A stretch of DNA of 64,000 nt from Algiphilus sp022763315 (GTDB lineage: Bacteria; Pseudomonadota; Gammaproteobacteria; Nevskiales; Nevskiaceae). The first letter of the stretch is position 1. Every line of letters starts with the position of its first letter. The notes below the pieces were generated by a model that did no database searches, was not told the DNA's origin, and saw nothing but the letters and a program-made list of their open reading frames with translations. Shown piece by piece: positions 1 to 8,528 of the stretch. Where the stretch lies: assembly GCF_965249985.1 (NCBI RefSeq), contig NZ_OZ252280.1; one strand, written 5' to 3'. The position numbers and the translations under genes are program-made.

Positions 1-791
1 CAACCCGCTACTGATGCAATGGCCCCCACTTCCAGCGCCTCGGCATGCCCCAGCCGCGGCAGGATGCCCGGCAGACGCGCCGCCAGCATGGATTTTCCGC
101 TGCCTGGCGGCCCTGTCATCAACAGGCTGTGGCCCCCTGCGGCCGCCACCTCGAGGGCGCGTCGCGCCTGTGACTGTCCGTAGATGTCCGCCATATCCGG
201 GCGGTTCACCGCATCCGGGCGGTTCACCGCGGCGGTGGGCACGGCCTCCCCATGCGCCGGAACCGGGTGTACGGGCAGGCCGCCACCCTGCAAAGCCTGA
301 CAAATGGCGGCCAGCGTGTCGGCCGAATGCAGGCGCACACTGCCCGCCCGCGACGCCTCGAGGAGGTTGGCGCTGGGCAAGAGCAGGGCGTGGCCCGCTT
401 CCTGGCAACGGATGGCGGCGGGCAGCACCCCGCGCACCGGCCGCACCTCCCCAGAAAGCGATAACTCGCCCAGGACTTCTACGCCCTGCAGGGCATCACG
501 CGGGAGCTGGCCCGATGCGAGCAGCATGCCGAGTGCAATGGCCAGATCGAATCGGCCACCTTCCTTGGGCAGATCCGCCGGCGCCAGATTGACCGTGATG
601 CGTTTGGCCGGAATGTCGTAACCGCACTGGACGAGCGCGGCGCGCACGCGGTCCTTGGCTTCGCGCACGGCCCCCTCGGGCAGCCCCACGACGCTCCAGC
701 CCGGCAGTCCGGGGGCGAGATGCACCTCCACCGTGACCAGATCGGCAGTCAGGGCGTTGACTGCGCGGGAGGCCACGGTGGCAAGGCTCAC
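1..791 (-). CDS. comM: ComM/YifB-family Mg-chelatase-like AAA+ ATPase (3' part cut by window edge)
   Basis: About 263 N-terminal codons are visible. The first ~190 residues form the Lon-protease-like N-domain typical of YifB/ComM. A Walker A motif GPPGSGKS follows at residues ~227-234, with the Mg-chelatase AAA+ core starting around it. ComM is known as a branch-migration helicase in natural transformation. The start is GTG at 791, one base after the ubiK stop, so the two are probably co-transcribed. An 18-base tandem duplication (195-230) doubles the hexapeptide AVNRPD in the linker before the AAA+ domain. The downstream catalytic part lies outside the window. dprA, another transformation gene, is also in this window. 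Confidence 0.93.
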   Translation of the reverse strand, partial: MSLATVASRAVNALTADLVTVEVHLAPGLPGWSVVGLPEGAVREAKDRVRAALVQCGYDIPAKRITVNLAPADLPKEGGRFDLAIALGMLLASGQLPRDALQGVEVLGELSLSGEVRPVRGVLPAAIRCQEAGHALLLPSANLLEASRAGSVRLHSADTLAAICQALQGGGLPVHPVPAHGEAVPTAAVNRPDAVNRPDMADIYGQSQARRALEVAAAGGHSLLMTGPPGSGKSMLAARLPGILPRLGHAEALEVGAIASVAG

Positions 792-792
792 G

Positions 793-1053
793 TCACGCGC
801 TTCCTTCGTTGGGCGTGGATTCGTTCTCGAGCACCCGAATGCGGGCTTCGAGGGCTTCCAGCTGCGAGCGCGTCCGCGCGAGCAACTCGGCCTGTGTATC
901 GAAACGCTCCCGCGATACGAGGTCAAGGCGATCGAGATGGGAGCGCAGCAAAGCGCGGAAGTTCTGCTCCAATTCGGTGCGCATCGCGCTCATGCCCGGA
1001 ACGGCACGCACCAGGCGCGCAGCGAGCTCGTCCAGCTGTGGTTCTTGGTTCAT
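793..1053 (-). CDS. ubiK: UbiK/YqiC-type accessory factor for ubiquinone biosynthesis (BMFP family)
   Basis: 86 residues, the usual size for the family. An N-terminal amphipathic helix (LDELAARLVRAVP) is followed by a C-terminal coiled coil rich in Leu, Glu and Arg (LARTRSQLEALEARIRVLE). UbiK forms coiled-coil trimers and is known to assist the aerobic ubiquinone-biosynthesis (Ubi) complex with UbiJ. I chose the ATG at 1053, which gives MNQEP. The longer reading upstream adds 31 residues unlike the family and runs into the glnK promoter region. The comM GTG follows after a single base. Confidence 0.85.
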   Translation of the reverse strand: MNQEPQLDELAARLVRAVPGMSAMRTELEQNFRALLRSHLDRLDLVSRERFDTQAELLARTRSQLEALEARIRVLENESTPNEGSA

Positions 1054-1128
1054 GACGGAAGTATGTAACGAGCGGCAAAGGGATGCCAACACATGCGTAC
1101 AGCCCTGATTATCTGACGGTTTTAAAAG

Positions 1129-1145
1129 TTGGCACGACTCTCGCA
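1129..1145 (+). promoter_or_regulatory. sigma54 (-24/-12) promoter of glnK-amtB
   Basis: TTGGCACGACTCTCGCA matches the RpoN consensus TGGCAC-N5-TTGC. GG (1131-1132) and GC (1143-1144) are separated by exactly 10 bases, the invariant spacing. It lies about 65 bases before the glnK start, as expected for a nitrogen-regulated promoter. I saw no convincing NtrC dyad upstream. Confidence 0.85.
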
Positions 1146-1210
1146 TTCACCAGAACCAACCGGGCGCAGGCAGCCGCGTCCCGGCTCACACGACCACATG
1201 GAGTCTGGTA

Positions 1211-1549
1211 ATGAAACTCATCAGTGCAATCATCAAGCCGTTCAAGCTTGACGAGGTGCGTGAAGCCCTGTCGGAGATCGGCGTGCAGGGCATCACGGTC
1301 ACCGAGGTCAAGGGCTTCGGCCGTCAGAAGGGTCACACCGAGCTGTATCGCGGCGCGGAATATGTCGTTGATTTCCTGCCCAAGGTGAAGATCGAAGTCG
1401 CCATCGAGCCCGACAAGCTCGATGCCGCCATTGAAGCGATCACCAAGGCCGCTCACACCGGAAAGATCGGTGACGGCAAGGTCTTTGTCTTCGAGCTCGA
1501 GCAGGCGGTGCGAATCCGCACCGGCGAAACCGGAACGGATGCGCTCTAA
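1211..1549 (+). CDS. glnK: P-II nitrogen regulatory protein (GlnK/GlnB)
   Basis: 112 residues, full family length. The T-loop Tyr51 (GAEYVVDF), the site uridylylated by GlnD, is present, and so is the C-terminal P-II signature (GKIGDGKVFV). The trimer senses 2-oxoglutarate, ATP/ADP and glutamine status. The GlnK form plugs the AmtB channel. Its place 28 bases before amtB and behind a sigma54 promoter argues for GlnK rather than GlnB. GGAG lies about 7 bases before the ATG. Confidence 0.97.
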   Translation: MKLISAIIKPFKLDEVREALSEIGVQGITVTEVKGFGRQKGHTELYRGAEYVVDFLPKVKIEVAIEPDKLDAAIEAITKAAHTGKIGDGKVFVFELEQAVRIRTGETGTDAL

Positions 1550-1577
1550 GGCGCCCTGAACATAAGGAGTATTCCCA

Positions 1578-2810
1578 ATGGAAAAAGAACTCGCATACGC
1601 GCTGGATACGTTTTACTTCCTGATATCCGGCGCCTTCGTCATGTGGATGGCGGCAGGCTTCGCCATGCTCGAAGCGGGCCTTGTCCGCGCCAAGAACACG
1701 GTGGAAATTCTCACCAAGAACGTCGCCCTCTTCGCCACGGCCTGCATCATGTACCTGATCATCGGGTACAACTTCATGTATGGCGGCGGCTATGTCCTGC
1801 CTGGCTTTGATCTGATTCTCAGCATGGCCGACAACACCGCTGAAGCCGTTACGGCCGGCGGCGATGACGCGCCCTACTACTCCAACCTGTCGGACTTCTT
1901 CTTCCAGGTGGTGTTTGTCGCGACGGCCATGTCCATCGTTTCGGGTGCCGTTGCCGAGCGCATGAAGCTGTTCTCCTTCCTGGTCTTCGCCGTGATCATG
2001 ACGGGCTTCATCTACCCGATCCAGGGTCTGTGGAGCTGGGGCGGCGGCTTCCTGAGCGAAGTGGGCTACAGCGACTACGCCGGTTCGGGCATCGTGCACA
2101 TGTGCGGTGCGGCTGCGGCGCTCGCGCTGGTCATCATCCTCGGCCCGCGTCGTGGCAAATATGGCGCTGACGGCAAGGTCAACGCGATTCCTGGCGCCAA
2201 CCTGCCGCTCGCCACGCTGGGCACCTTTATCCTGTGGATGGGGTGGTTCGGCTTCAACGGTGGTTCGGAACTGGCCGTTGCCAGCGTCGACAGCGCCAAC
2301 AATGTTGCCCGCGTCTTCGTCAACACCAACATGGCGGCCTCGGGTGGTCTGATCGCTGCGCTGCTGGTAGCCAAGGCCATGTTTGGCAAGGCTGACCTCA
2401 CCATGGCGCTGAACGGCGCGCTGGCTGGCCTCGTCGCCATCACCGCGGACCCGCTGTCGCCGTCCGGCCTGCTCGCCACCATCATCGGTGCCATCGGTGG
2501 CGTCATCGTGGTGTTCTCGATCGTCGGCCTCGAGAAGGTCAAGATCGACGACCCGGTCGGTGCGATCTCGGTGCACGGAACGGTGGGTATCTGGGGCGTG
2601 CTCGCGGTAGCCGTCTTCAGCGGTGCCAGCTTCGGCGCCCAGCTGATCGGCATCGCCTCGATCTTCGCCTGGACCTTTGGCCTGGCGATCATCGTCGGCT
2701 TCATCATCAAGGCCATCATGGGGCTGCGCGTCTCGGAAGAGGAAGAGGACGCTGGCGTCGACATCTCCGAGTGCGGGATGGAAGCCTACCCCGAGTTCAC
2801 CAACGAATAA
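1578..2810 (+). CDS. amtB: Ammonium transporter AmtB
   Basis: 410 residues with about 11 hydrophobic segments. It contains the Amt signature around SGIVHMCGAAAALALV, with the pore His, and the second pore His in ISVHGTVGIWG. It conducts ammonium/ammonia across the inner membrane and is gated by GlnK, encoded directly upstream. No separate cleavable signal peptide is evident: the first hydrophobic stretch starts near residue 12 and runs into the first channel helix. AAGGAG precedes the ATG. The unit ends in a strong terminator 39 bases later. Confidence 0.97.
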   Translation: MEKELAYALDTFYFLISGAFVMWMAAGFAMLEAGLVRAKNTVEILTKNVALFATACIMYLIIGYNFMYGGGYVLPGFDLILSMADNTAEAVTAGGDDAPYYSNLSDFFFQVVFVATAMSIVSGAVAERMKLFSFLVFAVIMTGFIYPIQGLWSWGGGFLSEVGYSDYAGSGIVHMCGAAAALALVIILGPRRGKYGADGKVNAIPGANLPLATLGTFILWMGWFGFNGGSELAVASVDSANNVARVFVNTNMAASGGLIAALLVAKAMFGKADLTMALNGALAGLVAITADPLSPSGLLATIIGAIGGVIVVFSIVGLEKVKIDDPVGAISVHGTVGIWGVLAVAVFSGASFGAQLIGIASIFAWTFGLAIIVGFIIKAIMGLRVSEEEEDAGVDISECGMEAYPEFTNE

Positions 2811-2848
2811 GTTCCCCGTGTCGTCTCCCGGTCTTCAAGACCGATTTG

Positions 2849-2876
2849 CGGGCTCCTCCGGGAGCCCGTTTTTTTT
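2849..2876 (+). terminator. Rho-independent terminator of glnK-amtB
   Basis: 8-bp stem CGGGCTCC/GGAGCCCG around a TCCG loop, followed directly by eight T residues. Confidence 0.95.
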
Positions 2877-3156
2877 GCCTGACCGCCCGGATCAGCCCAC
2901 TCCGTGCTTCAACCAACACAAGTCGCGCACGCGCCACTGCGCTAGCCACGGGCCAACGCCCGCAGGGCGCTCGGCATCGGCAAACAAGGCGCTTAGGGTA
3001 CAAGCGGGCGGGTGCCCCTTGCCGCTGCACTCACGACGTTGCGGGAAGCACGATAAGGCCCATAGGGCGGGGCTGGCAGATCGCGCACACCATCGGGCAG
3101 ATGGCCCTTGACGCAGTGCCGCTACCCGTTGGCAGAGGTGCGGACAGCGGCAGACA
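2877..3156. other. Intergenic stretch without recognised features
   Basis: 280 bases between the amtB terminator and the end of the minus-strand outer-membrane protein gene. The open frames here are short and look like no known protein. I see no hairpin, tRNA or repeat of note. Confidence 0.5.
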
Positions 3157-3801
3157 TCAGTAGCTGTAGGCGACCCCTACGGTGAAGAGATCCTGCGTCG
3201 GTTCGCTGAAGGATTCCTTGCCGTAGAAGCTACGGCTGTACTCCACCTGCATCGACCAGGCTTGGCCGTACAGTGGGACTGCCGCGCCGATACCGCCACG
3301 GCCGCCTTCGAATTGCTCGGAGTCGCGCGTGAAACTACCGTCTGGACGTTCGACCGTGGCCTCGGTGCGGTACCACTGCCAGCCGCCGAATCCGTATACC
3401 AACACCTTGCGCGCAATGAACCCGCCGAGCAGGAGTTTGATGCCGTAGCCGTAGTCGCCCTGCAAGGCGAGGCTGCCTTGCGTGCTCTCACCGCTTTCCG
3501 GGTCCCGCAGCAACACGTCGGCACGACTGTTGGCGTCGTCGGCATAGGCATTCAGTTCGACGCCGACCGCCCCGGCCCCCCACGGCGCGAGATACCCCAA
3601 CGCGCCACCGAAGGCGCTGCCGTCAGCGTCGAAGCGGGACGCGCCGCCCTGACCATCGTCAACGTCCACCTCGATGTCGCTGTAGCCGGCAAAGCCCTTG
3701 ATATAGGGCCCGGGTGAGAGATCGGCCGCCTGGACCGCCGAAGCCAACGACGACAAAACCGCTCCGGCGACAACACATTGCGCAAGCTGCCTGCAAACCA
3801 T
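3157..3801 (-). CDS. Outer-membrane beta-barrel protein, OmpA/porin-like fold, function unknown
   Basis: About 214 residues from the ATG at 3801; a start six codons upstream is possible. A signal peptide ends at SAVQA before ADLSPG. The mature part is made of alternating amphipathic strands with a GYSDIEVDVDDG opening and ends in aromatic VGVAYSY, the C-terminal signature recognised by the Bam complex. Length and strand pattern fit an 8-stranded barrel. It appears monocistronic. No substrate can be named. Confidence 0.8.
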   Translation of the reverse strand: MVCRQLAQCVVAGAVLSSLASAVQAADLSPGPYIKGFAGYSDIEVDVDDGQGGASRFDADGSAFGGALGYLAPWGAGAVGVELNAYADDANSRADVLLRDPESGESTQGSLALQGDYGYGIKLLLGGFIARKVLVYGFGGWQWYRTEATVERPDGSFTRDSEQFEGGRGGIGAAVPLYGQAWSMQVEYSRSFYGKESFSEPTQDLFTVGVAYSY

Positions 3802-3907
3802 GGAACCGCCCCCGAACACTGGAATGCGTTGAAGGCTAGCACATCGCTTTTGGCGTTCCGCCCCTTCCCACGGACAGTAGGTCGCCGACGGCTGACGGAT
3901 GCGTCAT

Positions 3908-5254
3908 TCAACGCGCCGAGATGCGCTCGCGCAGGGCGGCGTGGCGCGCGCGGTCCAGCGGATAGCGCCACACCATGGCCACCACGCACAGTTTGACCAC
4001 CACCGGCAGGAGCGCGTAGAGAACAATCAGCATGCTGAGGGCCGCCTCTCCCTGGCCGTCGCGGCTGGCGTCGAAGCCTGCCCATTCCAGCAGTGGGTAG
4101 GTCACGCCCACCGCCAGCGCGAAGGCCAGTTTGGTGGCCATCCCCCACAACCCGAAATACAGGCCGGCGCGACCTCCGCCTCCCGCAGCTGTGTCTTCGT
4201 CGATCACATCGGCCTGCATAGAGGCCGGCACCGCCTGATCAATACCCAGACAGGAACCTGCCAGCACACAGATCAGCAGATAGGCGCCGAAATCCCCCGG
4301 CCCGAGCTGGCTGGCAAAGGCGAATACGGCAGCTGCCCAGAGCATGGAGGCGCACCACAGCCGATGCTTGGGGAGATGACGCCCCAGGCGCATCCACAGC
4401 GGCAGACCGATGACGGCTGACAGAAAGTAGATGACAAGCGCCAGCCCGGCCATGTCACGACTCACTTCCAGCACGTGCAGATTGAAGAAAATGAACAGCG
4501 TCGCGGGAAAGCCATTGGCCGCGCCGTTGGCGAGATAGGCCAGCACCAGTCGGCGGAAGGGTTGGTTCGCGCCCAGCAAGGCCAGCCCCTCACGGGGCCG
4601 CAGCGCAGCCTGCTGCGCCACCTGGGGCTCGCGTACCGTGCGCAGTAACGCCATCATGGCCAGCGGCAGCGCCACCAACAGAAACCAGAAAATGGCTTGA
4701 AGACCCATCGCCTCGCTGCCGGTCTGCCGCTGCACAAGGGTCGGCAGCAGAATCGCCACCATCGTTCCCAGGACCGCAAAGCCCTCGCGTGCGGCGGTGA
4801 CGCGCGAGCGCTCGTCGTAGTCGTTACTGAGCTCAGCGCCCCATGTCTGGTAGGGCAGTGACACCAGTGTCCAGCCCAGATAGGCCATCAGCGCGGTGGC
4901 GAGCAGATAGGGCCAGCCCGCGCCCTGCGGCGGCGCGAACAGCAGCCAGGTTCCGATCAGCAGCACCGGTGCGCCCACCACGATAAAGGGACGCCGGCGT
5001 CCGTAGCGACCGCGCCAGCGATCGGATAGCCAGCCCACGCCCAGGTCAGTGACCACGTCCCAGATACGGGCACCGAACAGCACAGCGCCGACGGCTGCGG
5101 CGCCCACGCCGGGCAAGGCAGCGTAGTAGGGCGGCAGGAAGACCACCAGCGGCAACAGCATGGCGGTGAGCGGCAGCCCCAGGGCGCCGTATGCGAGCAG
5201 CTGTCTCCAACCCAATGGCGCGTCCGCGCGCTGCTTGCCCGGCCCCATAGCCAT
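3908..5254 (-). CDS. MFS transporter of the GPH (MelB-like) cation-symporter family
   Basis: 448 residues with about 12 transmembrane helices. The GPH-type motif ARIWDVVTDLGVGWLSDRW lies after helix 2, followed by the RYGRRRPF cytoplasmic loop. GPH members import sugars or related organic solutes with Na+ or H+; the substrate here cannot be inferred. I chose the ATG at 5254 (5248 is equally possible). The frame stays open upstream, but it would cross the gltA terminator hairpin at 5290-5339. It lies downstream of gltA on the same strand, probably as a separate unit. Confidence 0.8.
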   Translation of the reverse strand: MAMGPGKQRADAPLGWRQLLAYGALGLPLTAMLLPLVVFLPPYYAALPGVGAAAVGAVLFGARIWDVVTDLGVGWLSDRWRGRYGRRRPFIVVGAPVLLIGTWLLFAPPQGAGWPYLLATALMAYLGWTLVSLPYQTWGAELSNDYDERSRVTAAREGFAVLGTMVAILLPTLVQRQTGSEAMGLQAIFWFLLVALPLAMMALLRTVREPQVAQQAALRPREGLALLGANQPFRRLVLAYLANGAANGFPATLFIFFNLHVLEVSRDMAGLALVIYFLSAVIGLPLWMRLGRHLPKHRLWCASMLWAAAVFAFASQLGPGDFGAYLLICVLAGSCLGIDQAVPASMQADVIDEDTAAGGGGRAGLYFGLWGMATKLAFALAVGVTYPLLEWAGFDASRDGQGEAALSMLIVLYALLPVVVKLCVVAMVWRYPLDRARHAALRERISAR

Positions 5255-5289
5255 GAAATCGCGTGCCGAACCGGCGTTCTTGCCTACCC

Positions 5290-5339
5290 CCAGAAACAGA
5301 AAAGCCACATCCGGGGATGTGGCTCTTGCTGTTTCTGGC
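5290..5339 (-). terminator. Terminator-like hairpin after gltA
   Basis: Inverted repeat AGCCACATCC/GGATGTGGCT, flanked by a second pairing arm CAGAAACAG/CTGTTTCTG. Read on the minus strand, the inner stem is followed by TTTTCTGTTTCT. It lies 10 bases after the gltA stop. Confidence 0.8.
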
Positions 5340-5348
5340 GGGCGCGGC

Positions 5349-6638
5349 TCAGCGCTGGTCCATCGGCTGGTAGTCGCGGATGTCGGCGCCGGTGTAGACC
5401 TGGCGCGGACGGCCGATGCGGGTGGTCGGGTCGGACACCATTTCCGCCCAGTGCGCCACCCAGCCCACGGTACGGGCAATGGCGAACATCGGCGTGAACA
5501 TGTTCACCGGGATGCCGAGCGCCTTGTAGATGATGCCGGAGTAGAAGTCGACATTCGGGTAGAGCTTGCGCTCCTTGAAGTAGTCATCCTCAAGGGCGAT
5601 GCGCTCCAGCTCCATGGCCAGTTCCATCTGCGGGTCGTTTTCCTGCCCGAAATGCTTCAGCACGTTATGGCAGTGCTCGCGAATGATGGTGGCGCGCGGG
5701 TCATAGTTTTTGTACACGCGATGGCCGAAGCCCATCAGGCGTACCCCCGCTTCCTTGTTCTTGACCTTCTCCATGAAGGGCTTGACGTTCTCGACCGTGC
5801 CGATCTGGTCGAGCATGCGCAGCACGGCTTCGTTCGCACCGCCATGCGCCGGCCCCCACAGCGCCGCAATACCCGAGGCAACGGCGGCGTACGGATTGCA
5901 GCCGGTGGAGCCAGCCAGGCGCACCGTGGAGGTTGAAGCGTTCTGTTCGTGATCGGCGTGCAGGATGAACAGCACATCCAGCGCCTTTGCCGCCACCGGG
6001 TCCACGTGATACGGCTCGGAGGGCACCGCGAACATCATCTGCAACAGGTTGGAGCAGTAGTCGAGATGATTCTGCGGATAGATGAAGGGCTGACCGAAGT
6101 AGCGCTTGTAGGCGGCCGCCGTGATGGTCGGGATCTTGGCGATCATCCGGTGCGCAAAGATCTTGCGGTGCTCCGGATCCTGGTTGTTGGTGGTGTCGTG
6201 GTAGAAGGCGGACAACGAACCCACGACGCCGCACAGCATGGCCATCGGATGCGCGTCGTAGCGGAAGCCTTCGAAAAGTCGCTTGAGCGACTCGTTGATC
6301 ATGGTGTGACGGCGGATGCTGCGGTCGAAGGTCTCCAGCTCATCCTTCTGCGGCAGTTCGCCGTTGAGGATCAGATAGGCCACCTCAATGAAGGACGACT
6401 GCTTGGCCAGCTGATCCACCGGGTAGCCGCGATACAGCAGCATGCCCGCGTCGCCATCGATATAGGCGATCGACGAGTCGCAGGAGCAGGTGCTGGTGAA
6501 GCCCGGGTCGTAGGTGAAGACACCCTGCTGAGCGTAGACCTTGCCTACGTCCAGACCCAGGGGTCCACGGGTACCGGCCTTGACGGGCAGTTCAGTCTTT
6601 TCGCCTGTTTCCTCGTTGAGGAGGCTGTATTGCGCCAT
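5349..6638 (-). CDS. gltA: Type II citrate synthase
   Basis: 429 residues. Catalyses oxaloacetate + acetyl-CoA to citrate. The catalytic signatures are present: GPAHGGANE (His), GFGHRVYKNYDPRA (His) and PNVDFYSG (Asp). The N-terminal ~60-residue extension with CSCDSS is typical of the hexameric, NADH-inhibited gammaproteobacterial enzyme. The ATG at 6638 has GGAG 10 bases upstream; an in-frame TTG two codons earlier is less likely. The gene starts 6 bases after the malic enzyme stop, so the two are probably one operon, an unusual pairing. Confidence 0.96.
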   Translation of the reverse strand: MAQYSLLNEETGEKTELPVKAGTRGPLGLDVGKVYAQQGVFTYDPGFTSTCSCDSSIAYIDGDAGMLLYRGYPVDQLAKQSSFIEVAYLILNGELPQKDELETFDRSIRRHTMINESLKRLFEGFRYDAHPMAMLCGVVGSLSAFYHDTTNNQDPEHRKIFAHRMIAKIPTITAAAYKRYFGQPFIYPQNHLDYCSNLLQMMFAVPSEPYHVDPVAAKALDVLFILHADHEQNASTSTVRLAGSTGCNPYAAVASGIAALWGPAHGGANEAVLRMLDQIGTVENVKPFMEKVKNKEAGVRLMGFGHRVYKNYDPRATIIREHCHNVLKHFGQENDPQMELAMELERIALEDDYFKERKLYPNVDFYSGIIYKALGIPVNMFTPMFAIARTVGWVAHWAEMVSDPTTRIGRPRQVYTGADIRDYQPMDQR

Positions 6639-6644
6639 GAGCAA

Positions 6645-7916
6645 CTACTCCAGATTGTTGGATGCCTCGGGACGCGCCGGATAGTGCGCTGGATAGGACG
6701 AACGCGCGACCCCGGTGTCGACCGCGGCAGCGGCGACCGCCGGCGGCACGAACTCTATCAACCGAGGATCGAGCGGCTTCGGGATGATGTATTCAGGCCC
6801 AAAGCTTAGCGAAGTTTGGCGATAGGCTTCCATCACGACACGTGGGGCAGGCTCATGAGTGAGCGCGCAGAGCGCGTGAACCGCAGCAATTTGCATCTCG
6901 GTATTGATGCGACGGGCCCTGACATCCAGCGCGCCCCGGAAGATATACGGGAAGCCGAGAACGTTGTTGACCTGATTCGGAAAGTCGCTGCGTCCTGTCG
7001 CCATGATCAGATCATCGCGCGCAGCGAGCGCGTCGCTCGGCATGATCTCGGGGATCGGGTTAGACAAAGCGAAGACAACAGGGCGCGGCGCCATGCCCTT
7101 CAGCATGTCCACCGACATCAGGCGTGGGCCGGAGACACCGATGAATACATCGGCGCCGTCCAGCGCTTCGGCGAGTGTGCGACGGTCCGTTTCCACGGCG
7201 AAGGACTGCTTTTCTGGCGGCAACCCTTCCCGGCCGCTGTGGATGACACCCTGGCGATCCAGCATCAGCATGTTTTCGCGGCGTGCGCCCATCGCGGCCA
7301 GCAGATTCATGCTGGCCACACCCGCAGCACCCGCGCCAAGACAGACGATGCGGATGTCTTCAAGGCGCTTTTCCTGTAGCTGCAGCGCGTTCACCAGACC
7401 GGCCGCGACGATGATCGCGGTGCCATGCTGATCGTCATGAAAAACGGGAATGTCGAGCTTCTCGATCAGCGCCTGCTCGATGCGGAAGCAGTCGGGCGCG
7501 GCGATGTCCTCAAGATTGATGCCACCGAAGGTGGGCGCGATGCGGGCCACCGTCTCGATGAAGGCATCCGGGTCGCTGGCGTCCACCTCGATATCGAAGA
7601 CATCGATATCCGCGAACTTCTTGAACAGGACCGCCTTACCTTCCATCACCGGCTTGCCCGCCAATGCGCCCGTGCGACCAAGGCCGAGCACGGCGGTGCC
7701 ATTGGTGATCACGCCCACCAGATTGCCGCGCGAGGTGTAGCGGAAGGCCAGTTCCGGATCGCGCTGGATTTCGGTGACCGGCTCAGCGACCCCTGGCGAA
7801 TAGGCCAGCGACAGCTCTTCCGGCGTCGTAAAGGGCTTGGTGATGGCGATCGCCAGCTTCCCCGGCCGGGGCTTGGCGTGATAATCGAGCGCTGCCTGCT
7901 TGAAAGCGTCGGACAT
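6645..7916 (-). CDS. Malic enzyme (oxaloacetate-decarboxylating, short MaeB-type)
   Basis: 423 residues: malate + NAD(P)+ to pyruvate + CO2 + NAD(P)H. Visible motifs: SLAYSPGVAEPV near the start, FADIDVFDIEVD, the metal/substrate segment NLEDIAAPDCFRIE, FHDDQHGTA, and the dinucleotide fold GAGAAGVAS. The protein ends about where the malic domain ends, so the phosphotransacetylase-like extension of long MaeB proteins is missing. NADP preference is likely for this family but not proven by sequence. It sits directly upstream of gltA. Confidence 0.93.
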   Translation of the reverse strand: MSDAFKQAALDYHAKPRPGKLAIAITKPFTTPEELSLAYSPGVAEPVTEIQRDPELAFRYTSRGNLVGVITNGTAVLGLGRTGALAGKPVMEGKAVLFKKFADIDVFDIEVDASDPDAFIETVARIAPTFGGINLEDIAAPDCFRIEQALIEKLDIPVFHDDQHGTAIIVAAGLVNALQLQEKRLEDIRIVCLGAGAAGVASMNLLAAMGARRENMLMLDRQGVIHSGREGLPPEKQSFAVETDRRTLAEALDGADVFIGVSGPRLMSVDMLKGMAPRPVVFALSNPIPEIMPSDALAARDDLIMATGRSDFPNQVNNVLGFPYIFRGALDVRARRINTEMQIAAVHALCALTHEPAPRVVMEAYRQTSLSFGPEYIIPKPLDPRLIEFVPPAVAAAAVDTGVARSSYPAHYPARPEASNNLE

Positions 7917-8032
7917 CGGATGCCGGGGAAGAGTGAAAGCGGTGCGTCGCGCCTACAGGCAGCGACAGAAAACGGCCACGGTACGCGGCCGCCAGCGCGC
8001 ACCGCGCCCAGGCAACCGCCGATGCAGCGTGA

Positions 8033-8236
8033 TCAGCCGCCGTAGCGCTTGCGGAACCGGTCGACACGACCGCCCGCGTCAAGCAACTTCTGCTTGCCGG
8101 TATAGAACGGGTGGCAGTTTGAACACACTTCGACGGACAGTTGCGACTGACCCAGTGTGGACTGCGTTTCAAAGGAGTGACCACAGCTGCAAGTCACTTT
8201 AACCGGTGCGTATTGGGGGTGAATAGCGGGCTTCAT
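8033..8236 (-). CDS. rpmE: 50S ribosomal protein L31, zinc-binding form
   Basis: 67 residues with the four zinc-ligand cysteines C16, C18, C38 and C41 (TCSCG and VCSNCHPFYTG). This is therefore the Zn-dependent L31, not the zinc-free paralogue. The ATG at 8236 gives MKPAIHPQY, the normal family start; the longer frame upstream is non-homologous. It seems to be a single-gene unit on the minus strand. Confidence 0.96.
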   Translation of the reverse strand: MKPAIHPQYAPVKVTCSCGHSFETQSTLGQSQLSVEVCSNCHPFYTGKQKLLDAGGRVDRFRKRYGG

Positions 8237-8342
8237 CGCCGAGTCCCGGGAGCTACAAGGGGCGCGGAGTATAGATGATTGCCGCATCGCAATGCTAGCC
8301 CGGCGCCGCGCGTGTGGCGACTGCGGTCGCAACGACCGCGAA

Positions 8343-8528
8343 TCAGTCGTTTTCCGCCTGCACATCCACCTGCCAGTCTCCGTCCGGCGCGACTTCGAGC
8401 CGCACCAGCATAGGGCGACAGCAGACCGAGCAATCCTCAGTGTAGGCGGCGCTGCCCTCCGACAGATCAACCGTCAGCGCGATGCACTCCCAGCACGCCG
8501 GACAGGTCACCTCGACGTCTTCGATCAT
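8343..8528 (-). CDS. CPXCG-motif cysteine-rich protein (small zinc-ribbon-like)
   Basis: 61 residues with two cysteine pairs, CPACWEC and CSVCC, as in the CPXCG-motif family; probably one zinc ribbon. The ATG at 8528 overlaps the hemW stop (ATGA), making it the last gene of the rph-rdgB-hemW unit. Function unknown. The larger frame that contains it is an artefact of reading into hemW. Confidence 0.8.
   Translation of the reverse strand: MIEDVEVTCPACWECIALTVDLSEGSAAYTEDCSVCCRPMLVRLEVAPDGDWQVDVQAEND

Noticed and set aside
1440..2576. Long minus-strand open frame opposite amtB
   Set aside because: Antisense shadow of a clear ammonium transporter gene; the His/Asp/Arg-rich product has no fold or signal, typical for high-GC antisense frames.
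2877..3156. Small genes between amtB and the outer-membrane protein gene
   Set aside because: Frames of 77-144 codons exist on both strands but overlap flanking genes or the terminator and lack plausible starts and composition.
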